NCBI GenBank assembly: GCA_025994075.1
Contig: JAMQGV010000005.1
Location: 1-64,000 of the forward strand
Length of the DNA: 64,000 nt
Direction of reading: 5' to 3'
Origin: Vicinamibacteria bacterium
Lineage (GTDB): Bacteria; Acidobacteriota; Vicinamibacteria; Fen-336
Shown here: in pieces, positions 1 through 8,474 of the stretch
Numbering within the stretch: the first letter of the stretch is position 1
Layout of the letters: each line of letters opens with the position of its first letter
The notes under the pieces: generated by a model
The model's input: only the letters and a program-made list of their open reading frames with translations
What the model was told of the DNA's origin: nothing
Databases searched by the model: none
Program-made: the position numbers and the translations under genes

Positions 1-79
1 CCGTCGGCGGAGTGAATCCGCCGCCGGTCCCATGGGGGCTCCGTCGGACGACTCCGGCCTCCTCCGCCCCCAAACCCCC
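1..79 (+). repeat. 84-bp interspersed repeat, copy 1 (first 5 bp lie before the window)
   Basis: Bases 28-79 match the invariant core of copies at 21018-21069 and 61797-61848, apart from one A/G difference with the last copy near the end. Bases 1-27 form a 12-3-12 hairpin with 10 of 12 pairs, in the same place as a differently spelled hairpin in the other copies. Aligning to those copies shows that only the leading GGGTT is cut off by the window edge. Every frame of the core is open on both strands. It lies just beyond the 3' end of the NMN adenylyltransferase-like gene. Confidence 0.85.
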
Positions 80-82
80 GTC

Positions 83-110
83 GGGTTCCGTCGGCGGTGA
101 ATCCGCGACC
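83..110 (+). repeat. Partial second 5' end of the 84-bp repeat
   Basis: Three bases after copy 1 ends, a GGGTT followed by CCGTCGGCGG and TGAATCCGC re-creates the first two dozen bases of copy 1, with a two-base deletion. The core does not follow. This looks like a truncated tandem unit or a flanking duplication. It has no coding content of its own. Confidence 0.55.
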
Positions 111-120
111 TGCGCCAGGC

Positions 121-684
121 TCACGGCTCCGGCAGCGGGGACAGGCGGGCGAGGGTGGCGAGGCCGAACTCGCGGCGGAAGCGGTCGACGAGTCGCTCGC
201 GGACGAGCAGCTCGGCGACGGCCGGCGGCACCAGCGCCCGCCACTCGTCGCCGCGCGCCATCGCCGCCCGCACCTGCCGTCCGTCCACGCGCACGCGCCG
301 CTCCGGGGCGACCAGCGACACCATCGGCGCGACCCGGTAGCGCCGCTCCAGGAGCTGCGCGACGTAGGCGTTCGCGGTCACGAACAGGTCGAGCGGGCCC
401 AGCCGGTCGACGGTGAGAGAAGCCCAGCGCGGCCCGTCGCCGAGGTCCTCGAGTTCCACCAGCGTGACGCGAGAGGCGGCGGGACCGAGCGCGGCGCGGA
501 TCATGGCGGCCGACTCCGCAGCGCTCCACGGGTTGTCGAGGTCGTGCCGGTTGGCGCTGCCGAGCCCGATCACGACAGCCGCTGCCCGCTCGAGGGCGCC
601 CTCGAGCACGGCGAGGTGGCCGAGGTGGACGGGCTTGAAGCGGGCGACGAGGCCGATCCGGCCGACGAGGACAGGGGTGTCCAC
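121..684 (-). CDS. nadM: Nicotinamide-nucleotide adenylyltransferase-like protein (NMNAT, archaeal/NadM type)
   Basis: This 187-residue protein belongs to the nucleotidyl-transferase fold and probably joins NMN (or nicotinate mononucleotide) with ATP to make NAD. The HxGH motif is at residues 20-23 (FKPVHLGH). A GSANRHDLDNPWSA segment near 42-55 matches the GSAQ-SHT-NPF region of archaeal NMNAT. A VDGRQVR segment near 130 takes the place of the C-terminal ISGTxVR-type motif. The GTG at 684 is preferred because it puts the first strand at residue 5; reading further upstream adds only arginine/proline-rich, non-homologous sequence. A TAGCAT hexamer lies 7 nt before it and there is no clear Shine-Dalgarno. 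The family is clear; the exact substrate is inferred. Confidence 0.8.
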   Translation of the reverse strand: MDTPVLVGRIGLVARFKPVHLGHLAVLEGALERAAAVVIGLGSANRHDLDNPWSAAESAAMIRAALGPAASRVTLVELEDLGDGPRWASLTVDRLGPLDLFVTANAYVAQLLERRYRVAPMVSLVAPERRVRVDGRQVRAAMARGDEWRALVPPAVAELLVRERLVDRFRREFGLATLARLSPLPEP

Positions 685-691
685 CCCCGGA

Positions 692-697
692 ATGCTA
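692..697 (-). promoter_or_regulatory. -10-like hexamer TAGCAT, 7 nt before the NMNAT GTG
   Basis: TAGCAT lies 7 nt upstream of the GTG at 684 and overlaps the stop codon of the preceding small ORF. No Shine-Dalgarno is visible, so a leaderless or very short leader is possible. No convincing -35 is seen. Confidence 0.35.
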
Positions 698-868
698 CCG
701 GCGGCGGTGCTCCCGCGCGCCCTCCAGCTCTTCGCTCTCGCGCCGCTCGGTCCAGTCGGAGGCCAGCGCCCGGATCCAGGCCAGCGTGGTCGCGGCCGTG
801 GAAGCCGGTGCGGCGGGACGCGCGGGTTCGGCGGCGCGGGTGGGGGAGTTCTTCGGGAGGGCACCCAT
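695..868 (-). CDS. Small hypothetical protein (57 aa)
   Basis: This is an ATG-started 57-residue reading frame, too short for many gene finders. The N-terminal half is Ala/Pro-rich and likely disordered. The C-terminal half is a charged amphipathic helix (TLAWIRALASDWTERRES and onward) ending in three arginines. It stops 10 bp before the NMNAT start on the same strand, so the two may be cotranscribed. An AGAGGA lies about 15 nt before the ATG, farther than ideal. No family recognised. The helical, non-random C terminus is the main argument that it is real. Confidence 0.4.
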   Translation of the reverse strand: MGALPKNSPTRAAEPARPAAPASTAATTLAWIRALASDWTERRESEELEGAREHRRR

Positions 869-969
869 GATGGTTCGGTCGATTCCTCTTTCGGCGGTGT
901 AGACGCTCGAAGCCTACCCAAGGTTCGTGCGCCCCGTGACCGCCCTCACAAGAATTTGCGGCCTCGCCC

Positions 970-975
970 GATAAT
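970..975 (+). promoter_or_regulatory. -10-like GATAAT, 6 nt before the FmdB-like ATG
   Basis: GATAAT ends 6 nt before the ATG at 982, which would put transcription initiation at or next to the start codon. It sits inside a small palindrome, CCCGATAATCGGG. There is no Shine-Dalgarno, consistent with a leaderless mRNA. Confidence 0.45.
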
Positions 976-981
976 CGGGGG

Positions 982-1326
982 ATGCCACGCTACGACTACT
1001 ACTGCGAGGCCAACGACCGGGTGGTGGAGGTCCGGCACGGGGCCGACGAGAAGCTGCACACCTGGGCCGAGGTGGCGGCGCGGGCCGGCCTCGCGCCGGA
1101 CGTGACGCCGGGGGAGGCGCCCGTCGAGCGCGTGATCCACCCGCCGGCGCTCGGCTTCCCGCGCGGCGACTCGGAGCTGAAGAGCCAGGGTTTCACGAAG
1201 CTGGTGCGGCGCAGCGACGGCTCGTACGAGAACGTCACCGCCACGGGCAACGAGGCGAAGGTCATCCGCAAGGACGACAGCGCGGCGATCGCCAGCCTGA
1301 ACCTGAAGCACAAGCTCGGCGATTAG
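982..1326 (+). CDS. FmdB-like (zinc-ribbon-related) protein
   Basis: This 114-residue protein has the MPRYDYYCE N-terminus typical of FmdB-type small putative regulatory proteins, followed by the VEVRHG segment of that family. Unlike standard FmdB proteins, it keeps only one of the expected cysteines (Cys8) and has no downstream Cys pair, so zinc binding is doubtful. The middle contains a TPGEAPVERVIHPPALGFPRGDSE segment, and the C terminus is lysine-rich and polar. The ATG at 982 follows a GATAAT by only 6 nt. A perfect 8-bp hairpin lies just after the stop. Function unknown. Confidence 0.7.
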   Translation: MPRYDYYCEANDRVVEVRHGADEKLHTWAEVAARAGLAPDVTPGEAPVERVIHPPALGFPRGDSELKSQGFTKLVRRSDGSYENVTATGNEAKVIRKDDSAAIASLNLKHKLGD

Positions 1327-1329
1327 ATC

Positions 1330-1347
1330 GGCCGGTTGAAACCGGCC
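1330..1347 (+). terminator. Perfect 8-bp hairpin after the FmdB-like gene
   Basis: GGCCGGTT and AACCGGCC flank a two-base loop, starting 4 bp after the stop codon at 1326. There is no T-run, so intrinsic termination is uncertain. Confidence 0.4.
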
Positions 1348-1372
1348 CGGCTCGGGACTAGGGTTCGCATCA

Positions 1373-2872
1373 GTGCGCTCCCCGGGACGGGCCGGTTTCG
1401 CGTCGCTCGCGCTCCTGGCGCTGGCCTGCGACCGCGCGCCGTCGCCGATGCCCCAGGCGGCGCCCCGGGCCGTCCGCGTCGCGGTGCCCGCGGGTCTGCA
1501 CTCGCTCGACGTGCACGCGCCCGAGCACGAGGAGTTCGCGCTCTCGATCCTGCGCAACGTCTACGAGCCGCTGGTCGAGCTCGGCGACGACTTCGGCCCG
1601 CGGCCGGTGCTGGCCGAGAGCTGGCACAGCCCCGACGACCACACCTGGGTGTTCCGGCTGAGGCCGGGCGTGCGGCTCCACGACGGGCGCGTGCTCGACG
1701 CGACGATGGTGGCCGCCGCGCTCAACCGACACCTCGCGCAGCCGTGGGGCGTGAACCTGCTGCAGCCGGTGGAGAAGGTCGAAGCCGACGGGGCGCGCGA
1801 CGTCGTGTTCCGCACCCGCGGCGTGTTCCTCTCGCTGCCCGAGCGGCTGGCCACCTTCTTCGTCGACGGGGGGGCAGCCGGGGGCCGCGCCGTCGGCACG
1901 GGGCGCTACCGGGTCGTCGACTGGCAGCCCGACGGCCGCGTGGCGCTCGAGGGCTTCGCCCACCACCGCGACGGGAGCCCGGCCGTCGCGCGGATCGAGT
2001 TCCTGCCCGCCGGCGACGGCGCGGAGCGCGTGCGGCTGCTGCGCCAGGGCGAGGCCCAGCTCGCGCTCGACGTGCCGCCGGACGCGATGGTGCAGCTCGC
2101 GGGCGCGGGCTTCGCCACCCACGCCCGGCCCGGGCTGCGGGTCGTGTTCCTCGGCCTGAACGCGGCCCCGGGCAGCCCCTTCCACGACCGCCGGGTCCGC
2201 GAGGCGATCTCCCGCGGCATCGACCGCGCCGGACTGATCGCCGGGCCGCTGCGCGGCTTCGGCGAGCCGACGCTGCAGCTCCCGGCCGACGGCCAGATGG
2301 GCCACGACCGCAGCCTGGCCGTACCCCCGGGCGACGCGATCGGCGCCCGGGCGCTGCTGGCCGCGGCCGGCTTCCCGGCGGGCCACCGCCTGCAGCTCGA
2401 GTACGTGCCCGGCAAGTACCTGGAAATCGAGGCCGTGGTCCGCGCGCTGGCGACCCAGCTCGCGGCCGCCGGGCTCGACGTGACGCCGCGCCCGCGCCGC
2501 TACGTCGAGCTGATCGCGGACGTCGAGGCCGGGCGCGCACCCTTCTACGTCCTGGGCTGGCTCGACGACAGCCGGGCGGCGGACAGCGCCTACGCCACCC
2601 TGCTCCACACGCCCGGCCCCCGCTTCGGCTCGGTCAACGGCAGCCGCTATTCCAACGCGCGCTTCGACGAGCTGGTCGAGATGGCGGAGGTCGAAGAAGA
2701 CGCTCCGCACCGCGGCGAGATGCTGCGCGAGGCGACCCGGATCGTGACCGAGGACTGGCCGCTGGTGCCGCTCTACCGCCAGAGCGACCTCTACGCCCAC
2801 GACCGCAAGCTGGGGTTCCGGCCGCGCCTGGACCGCCGGGTGCGGGGCTGGGAGCTGGCCCTGCTGCCGTGA
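1373..2872 (+). CDS. ABC-type peptide/oligopeptide-binding lipoprotein (SBP family 5)
   Basis: This 499-residue protein is a solute-binding lipoprotein that would capture peptides, or a related ligand such as nickel, in the periplasm for an ABC importer. A short signal peptide ends in a lipobox (LALAC, Cys19). The mature part has the family-5 landmarks: the LRNVYEPLVEL segment near 60-70, PVLAESWHSPDDHTWVFRLR near 80-105, then LHDGRVLDATMVAAALNR. The GTG at 1373 is needed to include the signal peptide. No permease or ATPase genes are adjacent, so it is an orphan or the transporter is elsewhere. A DUF697 gene follows after 13 bp. Confidence 0.85.
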   Translation: MRSPGRAGFASLALLALACDRAPSPMPQAAPRAVRVAVPAGLHSLDVHAPEHEEFALSILRNVYEPLVELGDDFGPRPVLAESWHSPDDHTWVFRLRPGVRLHDGRVLDATMVAAALNRHLAQPWGVNLLQPVEKVEADGARDVVFRTRGVFLSLPERLATFFVDGGAAGGRAVGTGRYRVVDWQPDGRVALEGFAHHRDGSPAVARIEFLPAGDGAERVRLLRQGEAQLALDVPPDAMVQLAGAGFATHARPGLRVVFLGLNAAPGSPFHDRRVREAISRGIDRAGLIAGPLRGFGEPTLQLPADGQMGHDRSLAVPPGDAIGARALLAAAGFPAGHRLQLEYVPGKYLEIEAVVRALATQLAAAGLDVTPRPRRYVELIADVEAGRAPFYVLGWLDDSRAADSAYATLLHTPGPRFGSVNGSRYSNARFDELVEMAEVEEDAPHRGEMLREATRIVTEDWPLVPLYRQSDLYAHDRKLGFRPRLDRRVRGWELALLP

Positions 2873-2885
2873 GCGCGACGCGCGC

Positions 2886-3857
2886 ATGAAGCTGTCGGTC
2901 GTCACCGATGTCTGGCGGCTGCTGCGCGAGCTCGACCTGGAGGCGATCCGCGACGAGGCGCAGCGCCCGTTCCGACTGCTGGTCCTGGCCCAGGACGCGG
3001 GAGTCGCCGACGACCTGGCGGCCGCGCTCTCGGGCGGCGCCGCCCACCCGTGGCTGGTCCGCGCGGCGCCGGGCGCGATGCCGCCCGCGCCTGTCGCGGG
3101 CGAACCGGGGCCCGAGCAGGCGCTGGTCGTCTTCCGCGGCGACGACGATCCGCCCGAGCTGCGCGCGGCCGTTCACGAGTTGCGCGCGCGCGGCCTCGAC
3201 GTCCTCGCCTGCGCGCTGGGCGCGACGGGAGCCCACGCCGAGGTGCCGCGGGGGGGCGAGCGGTCGCGGCTGGCGCTGCCCGACCTCGGCCCCGGCGCCG
3301 TCGGGCGCCTGGCCGCGGCCGTCGTGGCAGCGCACTCGGGCGACCGCCGCCTGGCCCTGGCCCGCGCGCTGCCCCCTTTGCGCGAGGTCGTCGTGGGCCG
3401 CCTGATCGACGAGGCGGCGCGAGCCAACGCCACCTACGCCTTCACCGCCGGGGTCGCCGAGAACGTGCCCGTGCTCGGGGTGCCCTTGACGGTCGCCGAC
3501 ATGGTGGTGCTGACCAAGAACCAGCTGATGATGGCGTACCGCATCGCGCTGTGCGCCGGAAAGCAGGGGGCGCCGCGCGACGTGCTCGGCGAGTTCCTGG
3601 GGGTGATCGGCGGCGGCTTCCTGTTCCGCCAGGCCAGCCGCCAGCTCGTCGGCCTGATCCCGGTCGCAGGGCTGCCGGCCAAGGTCGCGGTGGCGTGGGC
3701 CGGCACCGTGGCGGTCGGCCGGGCGGCGCAGGCGTGGGCCTCGAAAGGCGACGCGCTGACCCCAGGCGCCCTGCGCGGCTACTACCGCGAGGCGAAGGAG
3801 CGCGGCGCGGCGTACTTCCGCGAGCTGCGCGCGGCGCGCGGCGGCGCGGCCTCCTAG
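2886..3857 (+). CDS. DUF697/YcjF-like membrane-associated protein
   Basis: This 323-residue protein has a soluble N-terminal half of alternating helix and strand. Residues about 15-140 look like a degenerate nucleotide-binding fold, without a P-loop. The C-terminal half is DUF697-like: ANATYAFTAGVAENVPVLG near 178-196, then VADMVVLTKNQLMMAYRI, and a glycine-rich hydrophobic hairpin (GVIGGGFLFRQ). DUF697 usually accompanies or is fused to Era-like GTPases; here no GTPase motif is present. It starts 13 bp after the binding-protein gene on the same strand, so they may form an operon. Biochemical role unknown. Confidence 0.7.
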   Translation: MKLSVVTDVWRLLRELDLEAIRDEAQRPFRLLVLAQDAGVADDLAAALSGGAAHPWLVRAAPGAMPPAPVAGEPGPEQALVVFRGDDDPPELRAAVHELRARGLDVLACALGATGAHAEVPRGGERSRLALPDLGPGAVGRLAAAVVAAHSGDRRLALARALPPLREVVVGRLIDEAARANATYAFTAGVAENVPVLGVPLTVADMVVLTKNQLMMAYRIALCAGKQGAPRDVLGEFLGVIGGGFLFRQASRQLVGLIPVAGLPAKVAVAWAGTVAVGRAAQAWASKGDALTPGALRGYYREAKERGAAYFRELRAARGGAAS

Positions 3858-3861
3858 TCCC

Positions 3862-5916
3862 CTAGTCCGGGAACAGGAACGAGCGGGGCCGCTGGCGCAG
3901 CCGGGCGCTGAGCGCCTCCAGCAGCGCGTGGCGCTGGGGAGCCTCGACGCCGCGGGCGCGGATCGCCAGCCCCAGCGCCAGCGCGAAGCTGACGCCGAGG
4001 TTCAGCACGCCCGCGCTGACCAGGCCCGCCGCGGCCATCCAGAACGGGGCCTGCGACAGCGCGCCCCAGCCCTGGCAGGCGACGGCGGCGGCGACCTGCC
4101 CGGTCGAGAGCGTGACGTGGCGGACGTCGGCCGGGACGCCGAGGAACTTGAGCAGCTCGGGGGTCAGCCCCAGCAGTACGCCGAGGGCGACATTGCCGGC
4201 GAGGCCCGAGCCGTGGTGCTCGAGGAAGGCGGCCAGGCGCGCGGGGAAACGCTGGCCGAACACGAAGCGCAGCCGCCGGCTGCGGGCGAGTCCCGGCGCC
4301 ACGCCGCGGAACACGAGCCAGTTGTCGAACCAGCCGGCGGCCAGGCTCGACAGCCACAGCAGCACCCCGGTGAAGGCCGCGAACAGCGGGGTCGGCCCCA
4401 GCAGCGAGTGGGACGCGAGCGTGTAGGCTGCCGTCTCCGCGGACAGCGGGGGGGCGCCGAAGCCGACGTTCCAGAGCAGCGCGACCAGCGCGACGCCCGG
4501 CACCACCAGTCCGACGTTGCCGAAGATCGAGGCCACCTGCGAGCGCAGCAGGTGCACGATCTCGTCGACCAGCGCCTCGAGGCCCTCCCGGGTCTCCACC
4601 TTGTGCATGCGCGCGGCCAGCGCGGGCCCCGTCATCGCCGGCTGCTTGGTGGCGAGCGTCAGGTGGGCGAGCTGCATCACGCTGAAGCTCGCCGCGTAGT
4701 TCGCGGAGAGCAGCAGGCCCTGCACGAAAGGCGCGGCCCCGGCCGCCATCGCCAGGAACTTGCCGTAGACGGTGGCGACGGTCAGCACGCCGCCGCCGCC
4801 CGCGGCGGTCAGGATCTCGCGGTAGTCCTCGCGGGTCCGCGCGATGTAGTGCTCGCCGGTCTCGGCCGAGCGGTCGACGACCTTCTTCGCCAGCAGCCGG
4901 GTGTTGGTCTCGAACAGCGCGCGGAGCTGGCGGCGGGCCAGCGTGTCGCGCACGAGGCGGGCCAGGAAGGCCGCCGCGAACGCGGGGCTGGCGTCGCCCG
5001 TGAGCATCGCGGACAGCGTGCGGGCGCGGCGGATCTGGGCGTCCATCCGCTCCAGCAGGTACACGATGCGGACGCTGACGCCGTACTCGTCGAGGTGGGC
5101 GTGGGCGCGCTCCAGGGCCCGGGCGCAGGCGTCGAGCCGTTCGTGGAACGCGGCCGCGGCCGTCGCGGTTGCGCCCTGGTCGCCGCCGCGAGCGGCGGCG
5201 ACCAGCTCCTCGACGGCCCGCGTCAGCCCGAAGAACGGCAGCTCGCGGAACGATCCGGCGCCGATCCGGCGCCGGATCGCGGACTGCAGGCCCGTCGCGC
5301 GCAGCTCGCTCGCCAGCAGCAGCAGCGCGTCGGGCACGTCGTCGGCCACCGGGTTCCACGGGGCCGCTTCCGCCTCGTCCCCTTCCCCGTGGCGGAACAG
5401 CTCCGCGATGCGGCCCAGCGTCTCGTCGTCCAGCGACTCCAGCCAGTCGGCGTGGCGCTCCTCGGGGAACAGCGCGAGCAGGGCGGTGCCGAGCTCGGCG
5501 CGGAACGGATCAGCGGGCAGCAGCCGCACCGCGATCCGCTCCAGCGCCTCGGCCAGGAACGAGGCCTCGCGCGGCAGGCCCGTCTCGCAGAACAGCTCGA
5601 GCGCGTCGAGGTCGCGCACGGTCGAGCGCAGCGTCGTGGCGACGGCGCGTTTCCACTCCGGATTGCGGTCGAGCACCTGCAGCGCGAAGCGCAGCCGGGT
5701 GGTGGCGGGATGGCGGCGCTCGGCGTCTTCGCCGACCGCGGGCGCCCCGGGGCGCAGCACCCAGCCGAGCAGCGCGACCATCCACGGCAGCCGGTCGCCG
5801 TAGGCTGCCTTTGCGGGGGCGTGCGCGAGCAAGGCGTCGAGCGCGCCGACGTCGAGCGGCCGGAACAACCGCCGCACGGTCGACACGTGACGCGTGAGGG
5901 ACTCGCGCAGCGGCAT
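3862..5916 (-). CDS. Gcr-type 'site-specific recombinase' family membrane protein
   Basis: This 684-residue protein matches the family named after gonococcal Gcr: a soluble all-helical N-terminal half (about 1-370) and a C-terminal half with five to six hydrophobic segments (about 400-650), including a VARIANT-rich GNVGLVVPGVALVALLW stretch. The name is historical. No tyrosine or serine recombinase active site is visible, so DNA recombination should not be assumed; a membrane role is more likely. A TATGAT hexamer lies 8 nt before the ATG, with no Shine-Dalgarno. A 47-bp piece of this gene (5663-5709) is repeated almost exactly at 7931-7977. Its 3' end is 5 bp from the convergent DUF697 gene. 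Confidence 0.75.
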   Translation of the reverse strand: MPLRESLTRHVSTVRRLFRPLDVGALDALLAHAPAKAAYGDRLPWMVALLGWVLRPGAPAVGEDAERRHPATTRLRFALQVLDRNPEWKRAVATTLRSTVRDLDALELFCETGLPREASFLAEALERIAVRLLPADPFRAELGTALLALFPEERHADWLESLDDETLGRIAELFRHGEGDEAEAAPWNPVADDVPDALLLLASELRATGLQSAIRRRIGAGSFRELPFFGLTRAVEELVAAARGGDQGATATAAAAFHERLDACARALERAHAHLDEYGVSVRIVYLLERMDAQIRRARTLSAMLTGDASPAFAAAFLARLVRDTLARRQLRALFETNTRLLAKKVVDRSAETGEHYIARTREDYREILTAAGGGGVLTVATVYGKFLAMAAGAAPFVQGLLLSANYAASFSVMQLAHLTLATKQPAMTGPALAARMHKVETREGLEALVDEIVHLLRSQVASIFGNVGLVVPGVALVALLWNVGFGAPPLSAETAAYTLASHSLLGPTPLFAAFTGVLLWLSSLAAGWFDNWLVFRGVAPGLARSRRLRFVFGQRFPARLAAFLEHHGSGLAGNVALGVLLGLTPELLKFLGVPADVRHVTLSTGQVAAAVACQGWGALSQAPFWMAAAGLVSAGVLNLGVSFALALGLAIRARGVEAPQRHALLEALSARLRQRPRSFLFPD

Positions 5917-5924
5917 GGGCGGGG

Positions 5925-5930
5925 ATCATA
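5925..5930 (-). promoter_or_regulatory. -10-like TATGAT, 8 nt before the Gcr-family ATG
   Basis: TATGAT followed by CCCCGCCC and then ATG. There is no purine-rich ribosome binding site, so a near-leaderless transcript is likely. No -35 match found. Confidence 0.4.
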
Positions 5931-5988
5931 AATCGGCGGACAGGCTCGGGAGCACCGGGGCCAGCGGCCCCCGCGGACGGCGCGCCCG

Positions 5989-7779
5989 TCAGCCGGCGCT
6001 CTTGACGGGACCCGCGGTCGGCCCGGTCTTCGGCGGGCGAGCCCGCCACCCGGAGAAGCACCACCGCGAGACGATTCCGCCCCTCGCCGTGTAGGCCTCG
6101 CTCTCCCAGGCGCCCAGCACGTCGTGGAGCTCCGCGGTCAGTGGCTTGTAGGCGCGCTCGCTCATCCGCGTGAAGTAGAGCCAGGCACAGGTGTCCGGCG
6201 AGACGGCCAGCGCCGCCGCGCGGACCCGTCGCGCCTCGTTCGCGGCCCAACCTTCGTCCACGGTGGCGACCGCGTAGCTCGGCCATTTCCACTGACGACC
6301 CGTTCTCAGGCCGAGGAGTTCCGGGCGCTGGCGGCGCTGGTAGACGAGATGGCGACCCTCGTCCACGACCGGCCTCCCCCGCGGCGGGTTGGTTCCGAAG
6401 TGGTCGGTGCTGGCGGCGCGCGCGTAGAAGGCGAGGCGCGGGCGGTCGGGCTTCTCCCAGTTGGTGGTGTAGAAGAGCCATGACGCGAGGCCCAGGGCCG
6501 ACACGTACACGGGCTCCACGGCGCCCCTCCGCGCCTCGAGGTAGGCCGCGACCAGCTTCCGCGCCTCCTCGCCGAGGAAGGGTCGGCGGGCGTCCTCCAG
6601 CCGCTGCCAGGCCATCGGCGCGCAGGCCATGCCGACCAACGCGACAGCCGCGGGAGCGGGCCACCGCCGGGCCAGCCCCCGGTACACGGCCGCCAGCACG
6701 GAGCCCATCAGGAGGACCAGAAGCGGAGCTGCGAACACCATCAGGCGTGGCACGCCGATCGGGTAGCGGCGGAGCGCGGAGGCCACGAGTGCGGCGGCCA
6801 GCGGACCCACCACCAGCACTCCCGCCCATGCGCCGCGGCGGTGGACGACGAGCGCGAGCCCTCCCGCCAGGAGCCCGGCCAGACCCAGCAGGGCAACGTC
6901 GGGAAGCTGAGGGATGCCGGCACCGTCGCCCCAGAAAGCCGGCCAGAGCGAGCCCCGCGCCGCCAGCAGGCCGCGCTCCGCGAACTGGGGGCCGGGCGCC
7001 AACAGGGCGAAGCCGTAGCCTTCCTGCTGCGCCGGCCCGGACGCCGTGCCGCGGTAGACGAGCAAGTACGGCATCAGCGCGACCGTCGCCCAGAGAACTC
7101 CGCACGCCGCGAGGGCGAGCCAGCGACGGCGACGCCGGGCGCCAGGGCGGAGCGCCAGCGCCAGCCCGACGGCAGCCACCACGAACAGGGCCGGAAAGGA
7201 GAGGAGCACGGCCAGCGCCCCCGTCAGCGCCAGCCCGACGGAAGCCGAGGCGAATCCGTCGACGTCTCCCCGGGGGCCGCCGCGACCCGGCCCCTCCGGC
7301 CCCGCGTCCTCGGCGTCGACGTGTCGCAGTGCGATCCACAGGAGGAGCGTCGTCGCCAGCGCGTCCGTGCTCCAGGGCTTGACCTCGTTCGAGTAGCGGT
7401 GGAGCGTCGGCGAGAGTGCCGCCAAGGTCGCTGCGGCGAGACCCGTCGCGGGGTCCACCAGGCGCCGCCCGACGGCGAACATCAGGAGCGGCAGGGCCAG
7501 GCCGGCCAGCATCGGCAGTGCCCGGAGCGTGTGTTCGCCGACGCCGGCCCAGTGGACGACCGTCTTCTCGGCCATCAGGAACAGCACGGGCGCGAGTTGG
7601 TTGTAGTCGAGGGGCTTCAGCAGGTCGACCGCCGACCGCGACGCGATGTTGAGCGCCAGCATCGCCTCGTCGAGCCAGAGCGAGCGCCCGAGGAAGTAGT
7701 GGTACAGCCGGAAACCCGCACCGGTGGCCAATGCCACGGAGAGCAGCCCGAGTTCGGCGCGAGACAGGCGGTGGCTCAC
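5989..7779 (-). CDS. PMT/ArnT-like integral-membrane glycosyltransferase (GT39/GT83 class)
   Basis: This 596-residue protein has about 10-12 hydrophobic helices over residues 10-400 and a soluble periplasmic-type tail of about 180 residues. The first luminal loop holds the acidic pair typical of polyprenyl-phosphate-dependent transferases (SLWLDEAM, Asp/Glu near 36-37). Such enzymes move a sugar from a lipid carrier to protein, lipid A or another surface acceptor; neither donor nor acceptor can be read from the sequence. The GTG at 7779 gives the first transmembrane helix at residues 9-25. It faces the Gcr gene on the same strand with a gap of 72 bp and is followed upstream by a decayed region. 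Confidence 0.75.
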   Translation of the reverse strand: MSHRLSRAELGLLSVALATGAGFRLYHYFLGRSLWLDEAMLALNIASRSAVDLLKPLDYNQLAPVLFLMAEKTVVHWAGVGEHTLRALPMLAGLALPLLMFAVGRRLVDPATGLAAATLAALSPTLHRYSNEVKPWSTDALATTLLLWIALRHVDAEDAGPEGPGRGGPRGDVDGFASASVGLALTGALAVLLSFPALFVVAAVGLALALRPGARRRRRWLALAACGVLWATVALMPYLLVYRGTASGPAQQEGYGFALLAPGPQFAERGLLAARGSLWPAFWGDGAGIPQLPDVALLGLAGLLAGGLALVVHRRGAWAGVLVVGPLAAALVASALRRYPIGVPRLMVFAAPLLVLLMGSVLAAVYRGLARRWPAPAAVALVGMACAPMAWQRLEDARRPFLGEEARKLVAAYLEARRGAVEPVYVSALGLASWLFYTTNWEKPDRPRLAFYARAASTDHFGTNPPRGRPVVDEGRHLVYQRRQRPELLGLRTGRQWKWPSYAVATVDEGWAANEARRVRAAALAVSPDTCAWLYFTRMSERAYKPLTAELHDVLGAWESEAYTARGGIVSRWCFSGWRARPPKTGPTAGPVKSAG

Positions 7780-7874
7780 GATGCGGAGACCGCTCTTGTG
7801 CGTCGAGAACCAGGACCCACGGGTTCACCCGTTATCGGAATGTCCGGACGCTACCACACCCTCCGGCGCGTCAC

Positions 7875-7910
7875 GCGACGAGAGGCCGGCACCCGATCGG
7901 GTGCCGGCCC
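7875..7910. repeat. 36-bp palindromic repeat, left copy
   Basis: GCGACGAG followed by a perfect 26-bp palindrome (7884-7909; arms GGCCGGCACCC and GGGTGCCGGCC around GATC). It matches 8475-8510 at 33 of 36 positions. It lies about 100 bp upstream of the glycosyltransferase start. Confidence 0.7.
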
Positions 7911-7930
7911 GGTTCCGAACTCCAGTCGGG

Positions 7931-7977
7931 TTGCGGTCGAGCACCTGCAGCGCGACGCGCAGCCGGGTGGTGGCCGG
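7931..7977 (-). pseudogene. Fragment duplicated from the Gcr-family gene
   Basis: This 47-bp stretch matches 5663-5709 at 45 of 47 bases. On the minus strand it encodes TTRLRVALQVLDRNP, the same as residues near 72-86 of the Gcr-family protein. The homology ends abruptly on both sides. It may be the remnant of a former duplicate or a gene-conversion scrap. It is not expressed as a recognisable protein. Confidence 0.5.
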
Positions 7978-8474
7978 ACGGTCAGAGCTCCCCGCCGAAG
8001 AGGGGCCCGATCAGGCGGGCGAGAGCCTCGCCTTCGCGAGCGCGGTCGCCCTCGTCGGGCGAGGCGAGCTCTTTCGCCCACAGGGCTTCTCACACAGGGC
8101 TTCGCTCACCGTGGCCCCCTCGCCGTCCGCTGCCAGCGTGACGCGGTACACCGCGCGAGGCTCGGCGACGGCCGCACGCTGACCGAAGTCCTCGCGGTGC
8201 CGACCGCGGCACTGGTCGAGGGGCCGGGCCTGGGATGCGTGCTGAACCGGTCACGGTCGAGGGAACGGCGCTGCCGGCGTGGACGGCGTGGCTGGGGCCC
8301 GCCCCGCACGTGCACCTCGCGGAGGCGCCCTGCGCCGACTACGCCGAGTTCGAGGCCTGCACGCCCACGCCGGGTTCTTCGCGGACGGCGTGAGCGTCGC
8401 CGCGCTCCACGCGTTCGCCTCCGCCGCCGGGGCACCCGCGCTGGAGGCCGCGCAGGTGCCGGGCCCCTCGTGGC

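Noticed and set aside
12..416. Plus-strand open frame beginning inside repeat copy 1
   Set aside because: It is antisense to the NMN adenylyltransferase gene, low-complexity, and arises because the repeat is open in all frames.
3862..5916. The 'site-specific recombinase' family name as evidence of a mobile element
   Set aside because: The Gcr family is membrane-bound and lacks recombinase catalytic motifs; no element ends are nearby.
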